Shown: positions 32,127 to 42,484 of the stretch, one piece after another
Layout: the number at the start of each line of letters is the position of its first letter
How positions within the stretch are numbered: position 1 is the first letter of the stretch
NCBI GenBank assembly: GCA_021927905.1
Contig: BLLK01000023.1
Coordinates: 1,260,148 to 1,324,147, forward strand
Direction: 5' to 3'
DNA: 64,000 nt
Source: Chaetoceros tenuissimus
Lineage: Eukaryota; Bacillariophyta; Thalassiosirophyceae; Chaetocerotales; Chaetocerotaceae
The notes under the pieces: model-generated
Databases searched by the model: none
Seen by the model: only the letters and a program-made list of their open reading frames with translations
Told to the model about the DNA's origin: nothing
Translations under genes and position numbers: made by a program

Positions 32127-35100
32127 TCACCTTGGTATATACATGAGTTCTCTTTCCTGACGTTCTTTTCGCAATAGCAACTTCTTCTCTTCAGTCTTTT
32201 GTTTCAAAGAAACTAAACGGTCATACAGAGACACTGCTTGAGCTACTGTAATCTTTCCTTGAGGTTTCTGAAACTCGTTACGAAAACTATCACGTCTTGC
32301 ATTGTGCATCTGACGATTTTTGCCACCTGGATAATAACCATTCTTTTCTTCGGCAATCTTACGAAGTCTATTCTCTACCTCCAGTCGTTTCATTCTACCT
32401 TCCTCTTGGTATGAAGCAGAAACATCATATAGGCGGAGATGTACAGCACCTGGAGATCTTCCTCTAGATCTTGGTCTTGATGATGATGCAGCTGTAGACT
32501 TTGTATGCATGGAATTAGATGCTACTGAGGCACGGGTTTTCGCAGTGGAAATTCTAATCTTTGTAGGTTGATCCTCAAACTTTGTAGACACTTTCTTGTT
32601 TGAAACTGTTTCCACTTCAGTTTGTTTTGGTTCATCCTCATCAATTACAATATCAGTTCCTTCATCATTAGCAGTTTCATCAACTTCTTCGCTTTCTTCT
32701 TCTTTAACTTCCTCGCTTTCTTCTCCTTCCTCCAAGCTTTCTTTGGGCTCATCGGACTTTACATCATTCTCTTGTTCCAATTCATTATCATCGGCAGCCA
32801 TTGCTTGTTCACTTTCCTTAACTTCTTCGCTTTCCTCTGCCACTTCCAAGGAACTATTGGACGCATCGGACTTAACATTGTCTTCTACTAAATGTTCAAC
32901 TTCACTAACTTCATCGACAATTACTTCATCGGTTTCCTCAACTTCTTCGCTTGCCTCGACAACTTCCAAGCTTTCTTTGGACACATCAGACTTGACATCA
33001 TCCTCTAGCAGTTGTTCCAATTTATTATCTTCGGCTTTTTCTACCGTCACTTCAACTTCCTCAGACTCATCTTGTAGAGACTCATCAGCTTGAATAGATT
33101 GCAAAAACTCATACAGCTCCATAAAATGGATACTATCATCCTCCACAAGAGTCTTGTCTATCAAAGCGAATAATACATCAATCTCGACTGAAGAAAATTC
33201 ATGCGACAAAAGGAAATCACGTAGCTCTTTCTTATCTACGTCGTTGCTGTTGTCAGTATCAATTTTCTCGAAAAGTCTCATAATAGCTTCTACATCTTGA
33301 ATATCGTCACCTTCAGATCTAATAGCACTCACAAATTTCGCTGCCAATTTGCTCATTTGCGGTGAATGACCATCATACGCATATTCAAGGAACTGGAAGA
33401 GCTCAATAAAACTAATTTCTTTGTCTCCATTAATATCAATAGCTTTGAACAAGACAGATGCATCTTCTTCCGATGTAGATTCTTTATTGGAAGCGTTCAC
33501 TTTTAGAACAAAGTTGTAGAATTCTTCCTCACACAAACCCTTATCTCCATTCGTATCAATGCTGTTGAATATATCATAGATATCATTCAAATCAAGATTA
33601 GCACTCATCAAGTCCAACGAATCAATTACTCTTTTTGCGAAGCTTACACGAATTGCTTTCATTGTATCTTTTTCAATTAAATGTGAGTACATGGTTCCTT
33701 TACGCACAGACGTGATACTTTGATGCTTAATTTCAAAGATAGTCAAGTGTCCAGGATCAATATGTAGAGTCGGCTCAAAACATACACATAGTTTGACACC
33801 AAGTCCTTCCGCAAATTCTTTCGCCTCTTCAAAGTCTACAATATTGCCTTGTCCATGATAGTTCGCACTCGTTGCTAATGCAGTATGATAGTCTTTTCCA
33901 AGCAACAACTCTTGATCACTGCAGCCCTCCAATCCAACTTCCAACTCTTTAAAGTATGATCTGAGACCAGATTCTGCTTCCGGAAATAGAGCACCTTGAA
34001 CCATACCATCTCGTACAAGAATATCATTTGCACTTGAATTATTGGTCAAAGCTACACGTAAATGTGCTTGTTCGAACATTGCAAGTTTCTCAGACGAGTC
34101 GAGGGCACTTGGCAAAGAATCTTTATCACACAAGGTGTAAAATTTCTCAATATCTCCAATTACAAAGCAAAAGTTTCTCGCGCCATTCGGACGTTTCTTC
34201 GCAACTTCCATTTCTTCACATGCAATACGAGTCGGTGCACATATGAGCCAAGCGTTCAGTCCTTTATGGCAGACAAGGACCATTTCATTTTGCTTCAGCA
34301 AAGTGAGAGTCTCTTCAACAGCTTCGACTATGATTAGGAAAAGAGGTGTCAGTAATGTAAAGTGTAGGAAGAAGTTTATGTGGTGACGACGAAGCAATGT
34401 CGTTTACTTGACATATCCGATATGTACTTATTGTAGTTTGGTGCTGCAACCTAGTACATACCTTGCGATCCATCAACTGCAGCATCAATAACCTTCAACC
34501 CTAACCCTAACACTTCTTCGCTTTCCTCGACAACTTCCAAGCTTTCTTTGGACACATCAGACTTGACATCATCCTCTAGGACTTGTTCCAATTTATTATC
34601 GTCGGCTTTTTCTACCGTCACTTCAACTTCCTCATCGTCATCCTGTAGAGACTCATCAGCTTGAATAGATTGCAAAAACTCATACAGCTCCATAAAATGG
34701 ATACTATCATCCTCAACAAGAGTCTTATCTATCAAAGCGAATAATACATCAATCTCGACTGAAGAAAATTCATGCGACAAAAGGAAATCACGTAGCTCTT
34801 TCTTATCTACGTCGTTGCTGTTGTCAGTATCAATTTTCTCGAAAAGTCTCATAATAGCTTCTACATCTTGAATATCGTCACCTTCAGATCTAATAGCACT
34901 CACAAATTTCGCTGCCAATTTGCTCATTTGCGGTGAATGACCATCATACGCATATTCAAGGAACTGGAAGAGCTCAATAAAACTAATTTCTTTGTCTCCA
35001 TTAATATCAATAGCTTTGAACAAGACAGATGCATCTTCTTCCGATGTAGATTCTTTACTGGAAGCGTTCACTTTTAGAACAAAGTTGTAGAATTCTTCCT

Positions 35101-38100
35101 CACACAAACCCTTATCTCCATTCGTATCAATGCTGTTGAATATATCATAGATATCATTCAAATCAAGATTAGCACTCATCAAGTCCAACGAGTCAATTAC
35201 TCTTTTTGCGAAGCTTACACGAATTGCTTTCATTGTATCTTTTTCAATTAAATGTGAGTACATGGTTCCTTTACGCACAGACGTGATACTTTGATGCTTA
35301 ATTTCAAAGATAGTCAAGTGTCCAGGATCAATATGTAGAGTCGGCTCAAAACATACACATAGTTTGACACCAAGTCCTTCCGCAAATTCTTTCGCCTCTT
35401 CAAAGTCTACAATATTGCCTTGTCCATGATAGTTCGCACTCGTTGCTAATGCAGTATGATAGTCTTTTCCAAGCAACAACTCTTGATCACTGCAGCCCTC
35501 CAATCCAACTTCCAACTCTTTAAAGTATGATCTGAGACCAGATTCTGCTTCCGGAAATAGAGCACCTTGAACCATACCATCTCGTACAAGAATATCATTT
35601 GCACTTGAATTATTGGTCAAAGCTACACGTAAATGTGCTTGTTCGAACATTGCAAGTTTCTCAGACGAGTCGAGGGCACTTGGCAAAGAATCTTTATCAC
35701 ACAAGGTGTAAAATTTCTCAATATCTCCAATTACAAAGCAAAAGTTTCTCGCGCCATTCGGACGTTTCTTCGCAACTTCCATTTCTTCACATGCAATACG
35801 AGTCGGTGCACATATGAGCCAAGCGTTCAGTCCTTTATGGCAGACAAGGACCATTTCATTTTGCTTCAGCAAAGTGAGAGTCTCTTCAACAGCTTCGACT
35901 ATGATTAGGAAAAGAGGTGTCAGTAATGTAAAGTGTAGGAAGAAGTTTATGTGGTGACGACGAAGCAATGTCGTTTACTTGACATATCCGATATGTACTT
36001 ATTGTAGTTTGGTGCTGCAACCTAGTACATACCTTGCGATCCATCAACTGCAGCATCAATAACCTTCAACCCTAACCCTAACACTTCTTCGCTTTCCTCG
36101 ACAACTTCCAAGCTTTCTTTGGACACATCAGACTTGACATCATCCTCTAGGACTTGTTCCAATTTATTATCGTCGGCTTTTTCTACCGTCACTTCAACTT
36201 CCTCATCGTCATCCTGTAGAGACTCATCAGCTTGAATAGATTGCAAAAACTCATACAGCTCCATAAAATGGATACTATCATCCTCAACAAGAGTCTTATC
36301 TATCAAAGCGAATAATACATCAATCTCGACTGAAGAAAATTCATGCGACAAAAGGAAATCACGTAGCTCTTTCTTATCTACGTCGTTGCTGTTGTCAGTA
36401 TCAATTTTCTCGAAAAGTCTCATAATAGCTTCTACATCTTGAATATCGTCACCTTCAGATCTAATAGCACTCACAAATTTCGCTGCCAATTTGCTCATTT
36501 GCGGTGAATGACCATCATACGCATATTCAAGGAACTGGAAGAGCTCAATAAAACTAATTTCTTTGTCTCCATTAATATCAATAGCTTTGAACAAGACAGA
36601 TGCATCTTCTTCCGATGTAGATTCTTTACTGGAAGCGTTCACTTTTAGAACAAAGTTGTAGAATTCTTCCTCACACAAACCCTTATCTCCATTCGTATCA
36701 ATGCTGTTGAATATATCATAGATATCATTCAAATCAAGATTAGCACTCATCAAGTCCAACGAGTCAATTACTCTTTTTGCGAAGCTTACACGAATTGCTT
36801 TCATTGTATCTTTTTCAATTAAATGTGAGTACATGGTTCCTTTACGCACAGACGTGATACTTTGATGCTTAATTTCAAAGATAGTCAAGTGTCCAGGATC
36901 AATATGTAGAGTCGGCTCAAAACATACACATAGTTTGACACCAAGTCCTTCCGCAAATTCTTTCGCCTCTTCAAAGTCTACAATATTGCCTTGTCCATGA
37001 TAGTTCGCACTCGTTGCTAATGCAGTATGATAGTCTTTTCCAAGCAACAACTCTTGATCACTGCAGCCCTCCAATCCAACTTCCAACTCTTTAAAGTATG
37101 ATCTGAGACCAGATTCTGCTTCCGGAAATAGAGCACCTTGAACCATACCATCTCGTACAAGAATATCATTTGCACTTGAATTATTGGTCAAAGCTACACG
37201 TAAATGTGCTTGTTCGAACATTGCAAGTTTCTCAGACGAGTCGAGGGCACTTGGCAAAGAATCTTTATCACACAAGGTGTAAAATCTCTCAATATCTCCA
37301 ATTACAAAGCAAAAGTTTCTCGCGCCATTCGGACGTTTCTTCGCAACTTCCATTTCTTCACATGCAATACGAGTCGGTGCACATATGAGCCAAGCGTTCA
37401 GTCCTTTATGGCAGACAAGGACCATTTCATTTTGCTTCAGCAAAGTGAGAGTCTCTTCAACAGCTTCGACTATGATTAGGAAAAGAGGTGTCAGTAATGT
37501 AAAGTGTAGGAAGAAGTTTATGTGGTGACGACGAAGCAATGTCGTTTACTTGACATATCCGATATGTACTTATTGTAGTTTGGTGCTGCAACCTAGTACA
37601 TACCTTGCGATCCATCAACTGCAGCATCAATAACCTTCAACCCTAACCCTAACACTTCTTCGCTTTCCTCGACAACTTCCAAGCTTTCTTTGGACACATT
37701 GGACTTGACATCATCCTCTAGGACTTGTTCCAATTTATTATCGTCGGCTTTTTCTACCGTCACTTCAACTTCCTCATCGTCATCCTGTAGAGACTCATCA
37801 GCTTGAATAGATTGCAAAAACTCATACAGCTCCATAAAATGGATACTATCATCCTCCACAAGAGTCTTATCTATCAAAGCGAATAATACATCAATCTCGA
37901 CTGAAGAAAATTCATGCGACAAAAGGAAATCACGTAGCTCTTTCTTATCTACGTCGTTGCTGTTGTCAGTATCAATTTTCTCGAAAAGTCTCATAATAGC
38001 TTCTACATCTTGAATATCGTCACCTTCAGATCTAATAGCACTCACAAATTTCGCTGCCAATTTGCTCATTTGCGGTGAATGACCATCATACGCATATTCA

Positions 38101-39211
38101 AGGAACTGGAAGAGCTCAATAAAACTAATTTCTTTGTCTCCATTAATATCAATAGCTTTGAACAAGACAGATGCATCTTCTTCCGATGTAGATTCTTTAC
38201 TGGAAGCGTTCACTTTTAGAACAAAGTTGTAGAATTCTTCCTCACACAAACCCTTATCTCCATTCGTATCAATGCTGTTGAATATATCATAGATATCATT
38301 CAAATCAAGATTAGCACTCATCAAGTCCAACGAGTCAATTACTCTTTTTGCGAAGCTTACACGAATTGCTTTCATTGTATCTTTTTCAATTAAATGTGAG
38401 TACATGGTTCCTTTACGCACAGACGTGATACTTTGATGCTTAATTTCAAAGATAGTCAAGTGTCCAGGATCAATATGTAGAGTCGGCTCAAAACATACAC
38501 ATAGTTTGACACCAAGTCCTTCCGCAAATTCTTTCGCCTCTTCAAAGTCTACAATATTGCCTTGTCCATGATAGTTCGCACTCGTTGCTAATGCAGTATG
38601 ATAGTCTTTTCCAAGCAACAACTCTTGATCACTGCAGCCCTCCAATCCAACTTCCAACTCTTTAAAGTATGATCTGAGACCAGATTCTGCTTCCGGAAAT
38701 AGAGCACCTTGAACCATACCATCTCGTACAAGAATATCATTTGCACTTGAATTATTGGTCAAAGCTACACGTAAATGTGCTTGTTCGAACATTGCAAGTT
38801 TCTCAGACGAGTCGAGGGCACTTGGCAAAGAATCTTTATCACACAAGGTGTAAAATTTCTCAATATCTCCAATTACAAAGCAAAAGTTTCTCGCGCCATT
38901 CGGACGTTTCTTCGCAACTTCCATTTCTTCACATGCAATACGAGTCGGTGCACATATGAGCCAAGCGTTCAGTCCTTTATGGCAGACAAGGACCATTTCA
39001 TTTTGCTTCAGCAAAGTGAGAGTCTCTTCAACAGCTTCGACTATGATTAGGAAAAGAGGTGTCAGTAATGTAAAGTGTAGGAAGAAGTTTATGTGGTGAC
39101 GACGAAGCAATGTCGTTTACTTGACATATCCGATATGTACTTATTGTAGTTTGGTGCTGCAACCTAGTACATACCTTGCGATCCATCAACTGCAGCATCA
39201 ATAACCTTCAT
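32127..39211 (-). CDS. YrdC-like plus EF-hand protein; possible single gene with four tandem modules
   Basis: Minus-strand model: exons 39211-39175, 39040-37604, 37469-36033, 35898-34462, 34327-32127, each separated by the same 134-bp intron (donor CAAG|GTATGT, acceptor TTTTCCTAATCATAG). All phases agree; 6,549 nt, ~2,182 residues. Exon 1 starts MKVIDAAVDGSQ. Each 1,437-nt module encodes a divergent YrdC/Sua5-like domain (NEMVLVCHKGLNAW, AKKRPNGARNF, hallmark ATSANYHGQG, SVRKG), three canonical EF-hands (IDTNGDKGLCEEEF, IDINGDKEISFIEL, IDTDNSNDVDKKEL) plus a degenerate fourth, and an acidic stretch. Modules are joined by LGLGL, encoded by telomere-like repeats. The last module has a longer acidic repeat tail and a basic C-terminus. 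YrdC proteins make threonylcarbamoyl-AMP for tRNA modification; catalysis here is doubtful because the PTDTxYG motif is not seen. Alternative: one gene plus three partial copies. Confidence 0.55.
34499..34511. repeat. Telomere-like CCCTAACCCTAAC at module junction 1
   Basis: Thirteen bases of (CCCTAA)n lie exactly at the breakpoint that joins the acidic-tail sequence to the exon-1-like sequence. The unamplified counterparts, at about 32940 and 39207, lack it, so it is filler added at the junction. Confidence 0.85.
36070..36082. repeat. Telomere-like CCCTAACCCTAAC at module junction 2
   Basis: Same 13 bases, 1,571 bp from the first junction; copied with the unit. Confidence 0.85.
37641..37653. 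repeat. Telomere-like CCCTAACCCTAAC at module junction 3
   Basis: Same 13 bases at the third junction. Confidence 0.85.
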
Positions 39212-39604
39212 TTGTTATATGGCTGTGCTCAATTCTATATGCTGTGCAACTACCTGCTTCAGTGTGTTAGCTACGGTGTTGTTATTAATGAAAGCAAAAT
39301 CGGGGCAGACAGGCGGACGACAGCTCCCTCTCACATTCATCCACATTTTCTTCACAACGCACAAATATTTCAAATACGTCATTACACTATGAGACGAAAT
39401 TTGGTGTCATTGCTCTCGTCAAAAGTCAATGATAAGATGTCATGTTCTAAATCAGTCTAATTTAAACGCTTTCTTACTCTACAGGAACCCGAAACTTTTT
39501 CTTTTTTCTTCTTTCACAAACAACACCGTCGTTGATGATTCATGACTCCACTAGAGTTGCAATTATTATTTATTATAATTTCAGATCTCAATCCAGTAGA
39601 TAAC

Positions 39605-39848
39605 TTTCAAATAGCTTCAAGTTTACAGGCCACAACTAGCTAGCTTTGAACAACATCCCCAAAAAGGCGGCGAAGAAGATATCTAATTCAATAGCTTTTG
39701 CCGGGGTAAAAATAGTGGCAAATAGTAGACGGCTGTCAAAAATAACTGGCAAGGGACTCTGTACCACGAGTAAGTTTCAAATAGCTAGCTTCAAGTTTAC
39801 AGGCCACAACTAGCTAGCTTTGAACAACATCCCCAAAAAGGCGGCGAA
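39605..39848. repeat. Direct repeat pair, 70 and 74 bp (39605-39674 and 39775-39848)
   Basis: The two copies, from TTTCAAATAGCT to AAAGGCGGCGAA, match except for a 4-bp AGCT insertion in the second. They are separated by 100 bp. They may be remnants of a small mobile element or of a local duplication. Confidence 0.85.
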
Positions 39849-40056
39849 CACGGACGCTAAGAATTGGGGGGAAGCTACATCTCCGTAGAGACGTACAAGA
39901 CATACCAGAATAAATGGCCAATTGCTTCATAGCCACCAATTTTTGCACGATGTGAAAAATACAAGATGGGACTCAACTCGTTCAACTCAACGAGAAAAAG
40001 TTAATTACCTCATAAAATTTGATAGATGCGATTGTACAACTCGTCGGGAAAGTGAA

Positions 40057-40129
40057 ATCCAGCGACCCCGACTTACACAAGTCTTTATCAGTACCCTATA
40101 AGTATATATCTAAGTCGGGGTCGCTGGAT
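40057..40129. other. Perfect 19-bp hairpin
   Basis: The arm at 40057-40075 (ATCCAGCGACCCCGACTTA) is exactly complementary in reverse to 40111-40129, around a 35-nt AT-rich loop. The arms are GC-rich in AT-rich surroundings. It could be a MITE end pair, an RNA hairpin or a transcription-end structure. No ORF overlaps it. Confidence 0.85.
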
Positions 40130-40638
40130 ATTGACTATAAGAAATGTTATGGCTCACTATGATAGCTACTGAACGAAGTGAGAAGGGTGACAGAATTCGG
40201 TCGTTCAAGCTGTATGTATTGAAACTTCAATAGAATTGACAAATACAGGTTCCTAATGATCATGTCGGGGTTTTCCATTGCTTATATGATTACAGTTTTA
40301 GTAATGGGTAGTAGAAAAGCAAATATGATTACTACATGTTCGATGATGCATCAAGTCATCACCATAGGATAGGAAACTATTACCTTGTGCTGTGATTCCA
40401 TGAAGCTATGTAGAAACTGCAGAAACAAAGCAAACCTATATTTTTCACTATTGAGCAGTGATCTGATACAGCTTGATTAGCTAGGAGATTTTCAATTAAG
40501 AAGCAAGAGCCTGATGATAAGAAGAACATAGATGAAACGAGGAGCGATGATATGCAACGAAACACCAAAGCAGAGCAGAGACATGATTCACTAGATTGTA
40601 TTCCTAGTCTTTATTCATAGATATGACTTTCTATATCA

Positions 40639-42315
40639 ATTATAGCATCTATGGAAAGTAACTACTCGGGATGGTATTCCGTAAGAGACGAATGCTTTTA
40701 CAATGAATCCGAACTTGTTGACAGAAAAGCACCCACTGAAGCTGAAGTGGAATGGGTGGCAAAGGAAAAATCATACTTTTTCAAACTATCAGCCATGGGA
40801 GAACTGTTATTGAAAATGTATGAAGAATATCCCGAAATGATTGCGCCTAAATCAAGATTTTTAAATGAAGTGAAATCGTTTGTTTCAGGTGGACTACGTG
40901 ATTTGTCAGCTTCAAGAACCAGTTTCAAATGGGGAGTTCCTGCTCCTGATGATGAAGATCATGTCATGTATGTATGGATTGATTGGCTTGCAAATTATAT
41001 GTCAGCACTTGGGTATGGATCTGATAATACAGAAAATTGTGAAAAGTTTTGACCGGCTGGTCTACATGTCGTTGGAAAAGATATTCTTAGATTCCAGCTG
41101 TCTATTGGCCTGCTTTCTTGCTTGCGGCTGATTTGTCTCTTCCAAAGCGAGTATATGCACAAGCGAGTATATGCACATGGTTGGTGGACCAAGGATGGAG
41201 AAAAGATTTCCAAATCTCTAGGAAATGTTATTGATCCTGTTGAACTCGTCGATAAATATGGAGTCGATCCGACTCGATTCTTTCTCATGTCCGAAGTGCC
41301 TTTTGGAAACAATGGAGACTTTTCCGATCTGAACTTTGTATACAGATGCAATGCGAATCTCACTAATGAGCTTGGTAACCTTGCGCATTGTGTTTGTACT
41401 TTGGTATACAAAAATTGCGATTAATCGATACCGACATCTGGCGAATTCTTACCCAAAGACGTTGAAATGTTGTAGAATGCAAAGGCTGTCAGAGATATTG
41501 CTGTTGGACACATTGCCAATCAAGCAATTAGTCAATATGCTACAACCATGATTAATCTTGTCAAGGATGCGAATAAATATATCGATGTTCAAGTGTCTTG
41601 GGCTTTGAAAAAGATGGATCCGGATCGTATGTCAACTGTTTTGTATGTAGGTACTGATGGAGACTTTGCGTCATGTAGGTATCTTATATAAGCCACTCAT
41701 TCCGGATTTGGCAAATAAGATATTAGATCAGTTGACTGTGCCTGCGAACTTTTGCGCATTTGGAGTCATTGCCACTTGTTTCTGCATAGATTTGAAGTTC
41801 CAGGGGAAGAAACTGAGAAGCAACAGAAACAAAAACAGCAACAGCCAAAGAAGCAGCAGAATTATGCACCTTTGGAGAAAGACATAGGTAGACTTGATAT
41901 TCGTGTTGGAGTAATTACGAAAGCGTGGGAGCACGAAGAGGCTGTTAAATTGTTTTGCGAGGAGATTGATATTGGTGAAGAGTCAGGTCCTTAGACAAAT
42001 TGCTTCGGGATTACGGAATCATAACAAGCTTGAGGAATTAGAAGGGCAACGGGTTTTGGTTTTGACAAATTTAAAATCAAGAAAATTGGTCGGATTTCCA
42101 TCGCACGGTATGGTACTTTGCGCTTCGAATGGAGATACACGGAGTTCGTAGAGCCACAAGCAGATGCAAAGTTAAGAGAACGAATTATTGTTGATGGAAT
42201 GCAGTTTTCCCTGATTAATGACGGTATTGCTACTTACAAGTGTATTCCATGATTTATGACCATTGCTGGAGAATGCAAAGCCAAGTCAGGATTTGCGAAT
42301 GCAGAAGTAGCATAA
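40639..42315 (+). pseudogene. Methionyl-tRNA synthetase pseudogene with EMAPII-type tRNA-binding tail
   Basis: Homology to MetRS begins in mid-catalytic domain (GWYSVRDECFYNESEL), continues with WIDWLANYMSALG, LHVVGKDILRF, AHGWWTKDGEK and the KMSKS-equivalent KISKSLGN, then the anticodon-binding domain. It ends with an EMAPII/Arc1p-type tRNA-binding domain (IGRLDIRVGVITKAW, LEGQRVLVLTNLKSRKLVGF) and a stop at 42313-42315. The N-terminal half with the HIGH motif is absent, and the frame changes several times (near 41050, 41130, 41425, 41690, 41985 and 42130), so it is a non-functional relic. The missing introns could mean a retrocopy, but this cannot be shown here. The functional gene must be elsewhere. 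Confidence 0.85.
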
Positions 42316-42484
42316 AGTAATTGAAAATATTTTTAATTGTATTTAGTTCCGAAGAGAATGGGCATTTGTAATTCTGCTACTATGAAATATTATCCTATAG
42401 TAAAGTCGTTTCAACGATATATTATCCGTTCAACCTTTTGCACAATAGCTCCTGGTAGTCTTTATTTCTTATACTTTATCTCAA

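Larger units (their letters stand above)
32941..39207 (-). repeat. 1,571-bp tandem repeat array spanning the YrdC/EF-hand modules
   Basis: Identical landmarks recur every 1,571 bp (module starts at 34397, 35968, 37539 and 39110). The three upstream modules are almost identical to each other and share changes that separate them from the terminal module (for example Asp-Asp for Glu-Ser before EEVEVTVEKA). Few differences occur among the three, so amplification or conversion is very recent. Confidence 0.9.
39212..40638. other. Intergenic region with direct and inverted repeats
   Basis: About 1.4 kb without a supportable gene. It includes the promoter of the YrdC/EF-hand gene, a ~70-bp direct repeat pair and a 19-bp perfect hairpin, listed separately. 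Confidence 0.5.

Noticed and set aside
32596-33093. Plus-strand Ser/Leu-rich ORF
   Set aside because: It is the antisense of the acidic repeat tail of the YrdC/EF-hand gene.
34028-39050. Short plus-strand ORFs repeated in each 1,571-bp unit (MCLFEHCKF, MHLNYWSKL)
   Set aside because: They are shadows on the strand opposite the YrdC-like coding sequence, repeated only because the unit is repeated.
39176-39460. Plus-strand ORF MRSINCSINNLHLL overlapping the YrdC/EF-hand promoter
   Set aside because: It overlaps exon 1 of the minus-strand gene and has no recognisable features.
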